Source of the DNA: Gracilimonas sp017641085
GTDB lineage: Bacteria > Bacteroidota > Rhodothermia > Balneolales > Balneolaceae
Assembly: GCF_046115515.1 (NCBI RefSeq)
Contig: NZ_CP175953.1
Strand: one strand, 5' to 3'
Length of the DNA stretch: 64,000 nt
Shown here: positions 34,871-41,968 of the stretch, piece by piece
Layout of the letters: each line of letters opens with the position of its first letter
Numbering within the stretch: the first letter of the stretch is position 1
Made by a program: the position numbers and the translations under genes
Notes under the pieces: generated by a model
Told to the model about the DNA's origin: nothing
The model's database searches: none
Seen by the model: only the letters and a program-made list of their open reading frames with translations

Positions 34871-36223
34871 ATGCCCAAAGAAGAATTTGACCTCATTGTA
34901 ATCGGAACCGGATCAGGCGGCTCAGTGACCGCCGGAAAATGCGCAAAAGCTGGGTGGAAGGTAGCTCAAATTGATTCACGACCTTTTGGCGGAACATGCG
35001 CCCTGCGTGGGTGTGATCCCAAAAAAGTATTGGTCGGAGCAGCTGAATTAATCGACTGGAATAACCGGATGAGTGGTCACGGCATTGATACCCAATCGTC
35101 CATAGATTGGGCAAAACTCATGGAATTCAAACGCTCTTTTACTGAGCCCGTACCAGAACTCCGTGAAAAGGCAATGGAAAAAATTGGAATTACCCCAATT
35201 CATGGTGAAGCTTCTTTTACTGGTAAAGATACCATCGTTGTGAACGGTGACACCTATCAAGCCAAGCACTTCTTGATTGCAACGGGGGCCAAGCCTGCTC
35301 CACTACCCATCAAAGGCGGTGAGCATTTAACTACGAGCACGGAGTTTCTGGAGTTGGATGCCCTGCCTGAAACGATTGTATTTGTTGGCGGGGGATTTGT
35401 TTCGTTTGAATTTGCCTCTATTGCTGCACGAGCCGGTAGTACCGTTCATATTATCCACCGGGGTGAACATCCTTTGGAAAACTTTGACGAAGACCTTGTA
35501 GATATAGTAATCAAAAAAGCAGATGAAATTGGCATTAACATTCATCTTAATGCCGAAGTGAAATCCGTCACTGAATCGCAAACCGGCTTTATTGTAAGTG
35601 CAAGCCAAAATGGTTCTACAACTAACATTGAAGGCGATTTGGTGGTGCATGGCGCCGGACGTGTTCCAAACATTGAATCTCTGGACCTTGACAAAGCTAA
35701 AGTGGATTCGACCAAACAGGGTATTGTTGTCAACGAATACCTTCAAAGTGTTAGCAATCCAAAAATATATGCTACCGGAGATGTTGCAGCCACCGATGGA
35801 CTTCCACTAACCCCCGTAGCCGGATTTGAATCGCATATTGTCGCTTCCAATCTGTTGGAGGGAAATCACAAAAAAGCGGATTACCCTGCTCAACCTGTGG
35901 TTGTATTTACCATTCCACCATTGGCTATGGTTGGACTTACCGAGAAGCAAGCACTAGAACAAGGATTTGATACCAAAGTTAAATTCCGCAAAACAGATAA
36001 TTGGTACTCATATAAACGAACCAATGAATCACATACAGCTTGTAAAACCATCATCAATAAAGAAAACGGACAGATTTTAGGCGCTCATGTACTGGGTGAT
36101 AAATCTGAAGAAATCATAAATCTTTTTGCGATGGCCATCAATCATAATATCAGGGCGGTGGAATTGAAGAAAGTGATATATGCTTATCCCTCCCATGCTT
36201 CCGATATTCCATACATGCTATAA
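34871..36223 (+). CDS. MerA-like FAD/NAD(P) disulfide oxidoreductase lacking the C-terminal Cys pair
   Basis: The 450-residue product has an FAD fold (LIVIGTGSGGSVTAGK), redox-active disulfide Cys-x4-Cys (GGTCALRGCDPKK; MerA has GTCVNVGCVPSK), NAD(P) fold (FVGGGFVSFEFASIAARAG), second FAD motif (IYATGDVAATDGLPLTP) and dimer domain. It ends YAYPSHASDIPYML, so the vicinal Cys pair that delivers Hg(II) in canonical MerA is absent, as is the N-terminal HMA domain. It is last in the mer operon, where MerA would be expected. It may be a divergent mercuric reductase, with neighbouring Cys-rich proteins supplying Hg, or a thiol reductase that supports resistance. Confidence 0.8.
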   Translation: MPKEEFDLIVIGTGSGGSVTAGKCAKAGWKVAQIDSRPFGGTCALRGCDPKKVLVGAAELIDWNNRMSGHGIDTQSSIDWAKLMEFKRSFTEPVPELREKAMEKIGITPIHGEASFTGKDTIVVNGDTYQAKHFLIATGAKPAPLPIKGGEHLTTSTEFLELDALPETIVFVGGGFVSFEFASIAARAGSTVHIIHRGEHPLENFDEDLVDIVIKKADEIGINIHLNAEVKSVTESQTGFIVSASQNGSTTNIEGDLVVHGAGRVPNIESLDLDKAKVDSTKQGIVVNEYLQSVSNPKIYATGDVAATDGLPLTPVAGFESHIVASNLLEGNHKKADYPAQPVVVFTIPPLAMVGLTEKQALEQGFDTKVKFRKTDNWYSYKRTNESHTACKTIINKENGQILGAHVLGDKSEEIINLFAMAINHNIRAVELKKVIYAYPSHASDIPYML

Positions 36224-36381
36224 ATCGCCTGGAAAATTTAATTAACTGGTTGGATTATAGACTTGAGCTATGGTGATATCCAAAAATGGTTGGGATACTA
36301 TTAGTACATGATTTTCCCGATTTATATGGCATTTTTCGAAATTGCTTGGAATAAATTGAGTTTTGTGGAATATCTCAGCAG

Positions 36382-36511
36382 TTATGTTTCATATCCGGTT
36401 AATGAGCTCAGAACTCATTAACCGGATATGAAACATAATTATAGAAGATGATTGTTATGTTTTGTATCTTGATAATGAGCTTAAAACTCATTTTTAGGAT
36501 ATAAAACATAA
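36382..36511. promoter_or_regulatory. Two 57-bp inverted repeats upstream of AbiE (operator array)
   Basis: The first unit (36382-36438) is a perfect 25-bp inverted repeat with a 7-nt spacer; the left arm begins TTATGTTTCATATCCGG. The second unit (36455-36511) has the same outline (TTATGTTTTGTATC ... ATAAAACATAA, 25-7-25) but degenerate inner bases. It ends 15 bp before the AbiEi start. Known AbiEi antitoxins bind paired inverted repeats in their promoter to repress the operon, which fits this placement. Confidence 0.85.
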
Positions 36512-36526
36512 TTCACTGTCTTTCCT

Positions 36527-37354
36527 ATGGAAATGCTACATAAAAACATATCAACAGAATCTAGCGTGCTGCTGACATATCTGGCAAAGCAGAAGAAACG
36601 TTGTTTTGAGGTAGCTGATGCAAAAGAAGCACTTCCGGAATCCTCAGAAAATACGGTGCTTAAGTTGCTTTCTGATATGGTAACAAGGGGGCTCTTAATG
36701 AGGTTAAAACACGGAGTGTATTGTGTAATACCATATGAAGAAGACCCAGGTAATTACATGCCCGAATGGCACATGCTCCCGGAACATTTAATATCTGATG
36801 GAGAATACTATATCGGATATTATTCAGCTATGGAAATTCATAATCTGATCACACAGCCTTCTCTAAAAGAACAGGTAGTGGTATCAAAGCAGGTGAAGCC
36901 AAGCATCCAAAAGATCAAAGATGTGACGTTTCAATTCATCTATCATAATGAAAAGCATTTCTTTGGATACAAAAAGAAATGGATAAACTCATATGATAAA
37001 GTTTGGTGCTCAGACCTGGAAAAGACGTTGGTCGATTGTCTGTATAAACCGGATTATGCCGGGGGAATAGTTGAAGTAGCTCGTGGGATTTATAAGGCAA
37101 AAGACGATATCTCTTATGATAAGCTGTTAGAGTATGTTACTAAATTTGATACTCAGGTTGTGATTAAACGCTTGGGCTTTATACTGGAAATGCTTGAAAT
37201 TGAGACGGACATTATTCCGAAATTGCAGTCGCTTAAAACATCCTCCTATACAGTTTTAGATACTGAACTTCCCAAAAAAGGAAAAATGCATAGTCGCTGG
37301 AGCATTCGTCAAAATTTGGATACGAAAACAATTAAATCCGCTATATATACATGA
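36527..37354 (+). CDS. abiEi: AbiEi-type antitoxin / transcriptional repressor
   Basis: The 275-residue product has an N-terminal winged helix (about residues 10-65: TYLAKQKKRCFEVADAKEAL, then MRLKHGVYCVIP) followed by the AbiEi antitoxin domain (EYYIGYYSAMEIHNLI, WCSDLEKTLVDCLYKPDYAGG). AbiEi represses its operon and counteracts AbiEii without direct binding (type IV). It ends 4 bases into the toxin gene (ATGA). The 57-bp inverted repeats directly upstream are its likely operators. Confidence 0.92.
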   Translation: MEMLHKNISTESSVLLTYLAKQKKRCFEVADAKEALPESSENTVLKLLSDMVTRGLLMRLKHGVYCVIPYEEDPGNYMPEWHMLPEHLISDGEYYIGYYSAMEIHNLITQPSLKEQVVVSKQVKPSIQKIKDVTFQFIYHNEKHFFGYKKKWINSYDKVWCSDLEKTLVDCLYKPDYAGGIVEVARGIYKAKDDISYDKLLEYVTKFDTQVVIKRLGFILEMLEIETDIIPKLQSLKTSSYTVLDTELPKKGKMHSRWSIRQNLDTKTIKSAIYT

Positions 37355-38154
37355 TTTTACCGGCAGAGATTCAACAAAAAGCCAGAGATGCCGGAGTTCG
37401 CGACACTCAAATGGAGAAGGATTACATTCTTTCATGGATTCTTCAGGGAGTTTCAAACCATGATCACTTAAGTGAAGCTTTGGTGTTTAAAGGCGGTACG
37501 GTTTTGAAAAAGGTTTACTTTGAAGACTATCGTTTTTCTGAGGATCTGGATTTTACATTGAATGACTCAGAGCTCACCAATGAACAAATATTTGAATGGT
37601 TTCAGGAAGTATTTGAGTATGTGCGGGAAGAAGCTAACATTCCATTGGAGCTGATCGACAATAATGAACATGAAGATGGTGGGATCAATTTTTATATAAG
37701 CTATATCGGGCCACTGGGAGGAAGAGGTAATCAAAAAAGTGTCAAAGTCGATATTTCGAGAAGTGAGCTCTTATGCTTTGATTCCGAAACACGTCCAGCA
37801 ATTGGACTATACAGCGATCAGGATGATTTTGAACTTCAGTGTTATTCACTGGATGAAGTTCTGATCGAAAAAATGAGATCGGTGATGCAACGAATGCAGC
37901 CCAGAGATTTCTATGATATCTGGTATTTATTAGAGGTAGAACAGATGGATTTTGAGTTTCTGTTACCCGAATTCTCTACAAAATGTGAACATAAGGAACT
38001 TCTTTCATCGGATTTTGAAGAGGCCTTACAGCGAAGGCTCCCTCAGTACCAAGCTCGTTGGGCCGGTTCTATAAGTGACCAAATACAGGAGTTACCTGAG
38101 TTCCAACAAGTTGAGAGAGAAGTACAAAGGCATTTTAGAAACATTGAGTTTTGA
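37351..38154 (+). CDS. abiEii: AbiEii-type nucleotidyltransferase toxin
   Basis: The 267-residue DUF1814/AbiEii nucleotidyltransferase has VFKGGTVLKKVY (GGT, residues 48-50) and the catalytic acidic pair in FSEDLDFTL (Asp65, Asp67). The conserved late motifs SLDEVLIEKMRSVMQRMQPRDFYDIWYLL match the C-terminal helical part. Such toxins transfer nucleotides to tRNA or other targets and stop growth during phage attack. Intact, and translationally coupled to the antitoxin. Confidence 0.93.
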   Translation: MILPAEIQQKARDAGVRDTQMEKDYILSWILQGVSNHDHLSEALVFKGGTVLKKVYFEDYRFSEDLDFTLNDSELTNEQIFEWFQEVFEYVREEANIPLELIDNNEHEDGGINFYISYIGPLGGRGNQKSVKVDISRSELLCFDSETRPAIGLYSDQDDFELQCYSLDEVLIEKMRSVMQRMQPRDFYDIWYLLEVEQMDFEFLLPEFSTKCEHKELLSSDFEEALQRRLPQYQARWAGSISDQIQELPEFQQVEREVQRHFRNIEF

Positions 38155-38172
38155 TAGTAGTTTTTCATCGTT

Positions 38173-38236
38173 ATTTATACCCGTACTGGTATAAATCGCA
38201 CGAAATACATGTTTTTATACCTGATCGGGTATAAAT
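38173..38236. promoter_or_regulatory. Two TATACC-N6-GGTATA palindromes downstream of AbiE
   Basis: TTTATACC-CGTACT-GGTATAAA (around 38173-38195) and TTTATACC-TGATCG-GGTATAAA (around 38214-38236) share arms and spacer length and are about 41 bp apart. They lie in the gap before the gene at 38388 and look like twin operator sites of a dimeric regulator. The core of the second recurs at 17527-17546. Confidence 0.5.
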
Positions 38237-38387
38237 TTACCGGCTTATCACATTATACCAGTAAAGCTGAATTACTTGGAATTTACAGGAACAAATTGAG
38301 TTTCCTGAAAATCTTTGAAGAAAAGGGTGACATGATCTGACACTACTAGCCATTACGTTATGGTAACTTTTAACAAAAGTCAGAGAT

Positions 38388-38693
38388 ATGATTACCATAA
38401 GAATAAACCAAGCAAGTGAGAGTAATTCGGGAATTAAGCCTCAGTGGATATCAGAACAGATACAAAATAGAAGAAAAGACGGGGCTTCAATTTGCGTCAT
38501 TTTCGAAGTTAAATGCTCAGGAATAGACATCAGACTTCCACTAGGGCAATGTCCACAAGGTAACGGTGGTGGAAGAAAACCAAATAAAAGAGAGCTGCAA
38601 CTGATTGATGAATTTGAAAAGATTAAAGGCAAAGAAATCAATCCAGGATTGATTATTTCATTTTGGCAACATCTCAAGAAGGCTTGTAAATAA
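38388..38693 (+). CDS. Small protein of unknown function heading the restriction region
   Basis: I do not recognise this 101-residue protein. The first half is beta-like with regularly spaced polar residues (MITIRINQASESNSGIKPQW, then ICVIFEVKCSGIDIRLPLGQ). A Gly-rich basic turn (NGGGRKPNKRE) and a C-terminal helix (LISFWQHLKKACK) follow. A GTCAGAGA element precedes the ATG. It lies between two sets of palindromes and may be a regulator of the neighbouring operon, but no helix-turn-helix is evident. Confidence 0.55.
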   Translation: MITIRINQASESNSGIKPQWISEQIQNRRKDGASICVIFEVKCSGIDIRLPLGQCPQGNGGGRKPNKRELQLIDEFEKIKGKEINPGLIISFWQHLKKACK

Positions 38694-38763
38694 TGTAGAT
38701 ATTCTACAATGATGTAAATTTTGAATTATAAATCAAATTTATTAGGTTGTAAGTAATCTACAA
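38694..38763. promoter_or_regulatory. Palindromes in the hsd operon promoter region
   Basis: TGTAGA-TAT-TCTACA (38694-38708) and a related TTGTA-N7-TACAA (38747-38763) flank the gap before the first hsdS-like gene; the second ends on its ATG. Both share the TGTA/TACA arms. They are candidate operators for the restriction operon. Confidence 0.4.
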
Positions 38764-39329
38764 TGAAAGTAAAGTTTGGAAATATCGCTGATATCCGCTT
38801 TGGAAGCTCTTATAAGTCTTCTGAGAAGGGTGGTGTGGCCTATTTTCAAGTGAATAACTTAACTGATGATGGGCAGCTTGATGAAAGTCAGTTAGTGTAT
38901 GTTCAAGAGAAAGTAACCATAGATGCTGGTGATTTTTTAGATTCGGGTGATATTTTGCTCCCAGCAAAAGGCAGTAAATTTTCTTCAGCTATTGTTCCTG
39001 AAAATTATAGTGACTCATCTGTAGCTTCCTCATCGTTATTTGTAATTCGTACTAAAAAAGAAGGGGTGTTACCTGAGTATCTGCAATGGTATTTGAACTT
39101 GCCCCGTACTCGTTGGGATCTTGAAAAAGGAGCAACCGGGACAAATATTAGTTCACTTTCAATAAAGTATGTGCGGAATTTAAAGATTGAAGTGCCTAAG
39201 CTGGAAGTGCAGGAAAAGCTTATTGGGTTAAAGAAATTGCAGGAAGAGGAATCCAGAATTTTGAACCAATTACTGGACACAAGGAAGAAATTCGTTCAAG
39301 CAGTAACAAGAAACATTATAGAAGATTAA
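38763..39329 (+). CDS. hsdS: Half-size type I specificity subunit (HsdS-like, one recognition domain)
   Basis: The 188-residue product carries a single target-recognition domain (MKVKFGNIADIRFGSSYKSS ... LVYVQEKVTIDAGDFLDSGD, ATGTNISSLSIKYVRNLKIEVPKL) and one conserved coiled-coil spacer (LQEEESRILNQLLDTRKKFVQAV). Normal HsdS has two of each. Half subunits can dimerise to form a functional specificity module with a palindromic target. It lies 4 bp before hsdM, so it is probably expressed. It could also be a decayed relic of an earlier specificity gene. Confidence 0.82.
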   Translation: MKVKFGNIADIRFGSSYKSSEKGGVAYFQVNNLTDDGQLDESQLVYVQEKVTIDAGDFLDSGDILLPAKGSKFSSAIVPENYSDSSVASSSLFVIRTKKEGVLPEYLQWYLNLPRTRWDLEKGATGTNISSLSIKYVRNLKIEVPKLEVQEKLIGLKKLQEEESRILNQLLDTRKKFVQAVTRNIIED

Positions 39330-39333
39330 GATA

Positions 39334-40824
39334 ATGAGCCAAGAAATTTCTCAAGACAAAGTTAATTCAGTTGCATGGAGTGCATGCGATACCTTTCGTG
39401 GTGTCGTCGACCCTTCTCAATACAAAGACTATATACTGATATTTCTGTTCATTAAGTATCTATCCGATTTACGAAAGGACCGTATGGAGATACTACATAA
39501 GGAATATGATGGAAATGAAGAGCGAATAAAGCGTGCATTAAAACGAGAGCGATTTATACTACCCGATCATTGTACCTACGATTATATTTATAAGCATCGC
39601 AATGAGCCTAATATCGGAGAGATCATTAATAAAGCCCTGCACGATATTGAAGAGAGTAATAAAGAGAAGTTGGATGGTGTTTTCCGAAACATCGACTTTA
39701 ACTCAACTACAGCTCTTGGAGAAACCAAGGACCGTAATTCTCGCCTCAAAAGTTTGATAGAGGATTTCAGCGATCCGGTATTAGATTTTCGGCCTTCAAG
39801 GACGGGCAAGAATGATATAATCGGAGATACCTACGAGTTTCTAATTCAAAATTTTGCCTCAGATGCTGGCAAGAAAGGAGGGGAATTTTACACGCCTTCC
39901 GAAGTATCGGAATTGATGGCTCGTTTACTGCAACCTCAACCTGGTGAGAGATTGTATGACCCGACTTGTGGGTCTGGTTCATTATTGATCAAACTAGCCC
40001 AGCAGGTTCCGGACAAAGATTACTCAGTTTATGGGCAAGAGAGTAACGGTAGTACATGGGCGTTATGTAAGATGAATATGTTCCTTCACAACATCGACAA
40101 TGCCCGAATTGAGTGGGGGGATACTATAAAGAATCCAAAGCTGACTGACGATGACAAACTAATGAAGTTTGATGTTGTAGCGGCAAATCCACCCTTTTCG
40201 TTGAAAAAATGGGGCGTGAAAGAAGCAGAACACGATACTTATAATCGTTTTTGGAGAGGTATTCCTCCTAAAACTAAAGGCGATTACGCTTTCATTACAC
40301 ATATGGTGGAAAGTCTAAACGAGCATGGCCGTATGGTTGTGGTAGTTCCTCATGGGGTATTATTCAGAGGTAGCCGTGAAGCAAAAATTAGGGAACAGTT
40401 TATAAAAGAGAATTTGCTAGATGCTGTAATTGGCTTACCGGAACAGCTCTTTTTTGGTACAGGGATTCCAGCTGCACTTTTGGTGTTCAAGAAGAATCGA
40501 GATAGTGATGATGTTCTCTTTATTGACGCTAGTAGTGAGTACCGGGATGGGAAAAAACAAAACAAGCTTCGTGAACAAGACCTCGAAAAAATCTCCCAAA
40601 CTTACCGAGACTATAAGACCATAGATAAATATAGCTATGTAGCTACTATGGAGGATTTGGAAGAGAATGAGTACAACCTCAACATTCCCCGTTACGTGGA
40701 TACCTTTGAGGAAGAGGAAGAGGTGGACATCTCGGCAGTGCAGCAAGAAATAGAGCAGCTTGAACAAGAGTTGGCTGAGGTGAGAAGTGAGATGGATGAT
40801 TATTTAAAGGAATTGGGGTTTTAA
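39334..40824 (+). CDS. hsdM: Type I restriction-modification DNA methyltransferase subunit
   Basis: The 496-residue N6-adenine methyltransferase has an N-terminal helical HsdM domain (residues 1-150: VAWSACDTFRGVVDPSQYKDYILIF). The catalytic domain has SAM motif DPTCGSGSLLIKLAQ and catalytic NPPF in VAANPPFSLKKWG, and residue YTPSEVSELMARLL. A C-terminal acidic coiled coil contacts HsdS. Length is normal. Only 1 bp separates its stop from the HNH-SAVED start, so the CBASS genes ride on hsdM translation. Confidence 0.96.
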   Translation: MSQEISQDKVNSVAWSACDTFRGVVDPSQYKDYILIFLFIKYLSDLRKDRMEILHKEYDGNEERIKRALKRERFILPDHCTYDYIYKHRNEPNIGEIINKALHDIEESNKEKLDGVFRNIDFNSTTALGETKDRNSRLKSLIEDFSDPVLDFRPSRTGKNDIIGDTYEFLIQNFASDAGKKGGEFYTPSEVSELMARLLQPQPGERLYDPTCGSGSLLIKLAQQVPDKDYSVYGQESNGSTWALCKMNMFLHNIDNARIEWGDTIKNPKLTDDDKLMKFDVVAANPPFSLKKWGVKEAEHDTYNRFWRGIPPKTKGDYAFITHMVESLNEHGRMVVVVPHGVLFRGSREAKIREQFIKENLLDAVIGLPEQLFFGTGIPAALLVFKKNRDSDDVLFIDASSEYRDGKKQNKLREQDLEKISQTYRDYKTIDKYSYVATMEDLEENEYNLNIPRYVDTFEEEEEVDISAVQQEIEQLEQELAEVRSEMDDYLKELGF

Positions 40825-40825
40825 G

Positions 40826-41968
40826 ATGTCCGTATCAAGCATATCATCAATTAATAGGTATATACTTTGGGGGATTGCTGCTGGTAGATGTCAATATGAG
40901 GGTTGTAATGAAAAACTTTATCAAGATCCGACAACCAAAGCGGAATTTAACCAAGCCTATATAGCCCATATTATTGCTGATAAACCGGGCGGTCCAAGAG
41001 GTCATGAAACCCTCTCGGCAGAACTGGGAGACGATTTATCTAACCTTATGATACTTTGCGATAGACATCATAGACTTGTAGATAGTTATGATGTTGATGG
41101 GCATCCTGTATCACGGCTTAAGGAAATGAAGAGAAAGCATGAGGAAAGAATCAATACTGTAAGTGGTATTGATAAAGAAATGAAATCCCATATCGTGTTG
41201 TATGGGGCAAGAATTGGAGACCATGGTTCGCCTCTTACCTATAAAGAGGCTGCTAATTCAATGAAGCCGGAGTATTATCCGGCCACTGATAAACCTATTG
41301 AGCTTAGTATGGCCAGTCCTCATAAAGATGAAGAGGATAGGTACTGGGAGATCCAGTCTGAATCTTTGAAACGGAATTTTGATACTGAATTGGGTCGGTT
41401 AAAAGAAACTACTGATGTACCTCATTTTTCAATTTTTGGATTAGCACCACAACCCTTGTTAATACAATTAGGAGTGCTTTTCTCAGAGATCTACAGAGCA
41501 AAAGTATATACTCGTTTAAGAGAGCCAGAGACATGGAAGCATCCTGAAGACGAAGCCCCTATCGATTTTGAAATTATTGAACCAGCTAGTACTGATGGAG
41601 AGCCTGTATTAAATATTTCCATAACAGCTGAAATAGAGGAGAGTAGAATTGAAAAGGTGATGGGAGAAGATAGTTCTATCTGGAAGTTAACGGTTCCGAA
41701 GCCGGGAAAGGATCTAGTCAGGTCAGATAAAACTATGAGAAATTTTAGGAGCAGGGCAAGAGAGGTTTTTGAAGAAATTAAGAAGGTACATGGTCAGGAT
41801 AGTTTGATACATGTGTTTCCTGCTATGCCTAATTCTACAGCTATTGAGTTTGGCCGGGTGTGGCAACCAAAAGCAGAATTACCGATGAAAATTTACGACC
41901 AAAATTCAAGCAGAGATGGATTTATCGAGACATTAACAATAAGAAAAAAGGCAAGAGGCCAGACATGA
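40826..41968 (+). CDS. cap5: HNH-SAVED CBASS effector nuclease (Cap5-like)
   Basis: The 380-residue product has an N-terminal HNH nuclease (residues 18-115: Cys22/Cys27 in RCQYEGCNE, AHIIADKPGG with His48, LMILCDRHHRLVD with Cys78 and His81/82) joined by a linker to a C-terminal SAVED domain (about 150-378: HFSIFGLAPQPLLIQLG, VLNISITAEI, HVFPAMPNSTAIEFGRVWQP). In CBASS, SAVED binds the cyclic oligonucleotide made by the partner CD-NTase, and the HNH domain then degrades DNA without sequence preference. The partner gene overlaps by 4 bases. No Cap2/Cap3 or HORMA/TRIP13 genes accompany it, so this is a minimal two-gene arrangement. Confidence 0.93.
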   Translation: MSVSSISSINRYILWGIAAGRCQYEGCNEKLYQDPTTKAEFNQAYIAHIIADKPGGPRGHETLSAELGDDLSNLMILCDRHHRLVDSYDVDGHPVSRLKEMKRKHEERINTVSGIDKEMKSHIVLYGARIGDHGSPLTYKEAANSMKPEYYPATDKPIELSMASPHKDEEDRYWEIQSESLKRNFDTELGRLKETTDVPHFSIFGLAPQPLLIQLGVLFSEIYRAKVYTRLREPETWKHPEDEAPIDFEIIEPASTDGEPVLNISITAEIEESRIEKVMGEDSSIWKLTVPKPGKDLVRSDKTMRNFRSRAREVFEEIKKVHGQDSLIHVFPAMPNSTAIEFGRVWQPKAELPMKIYDQNSSRDGFIETLTIRKKARGQT

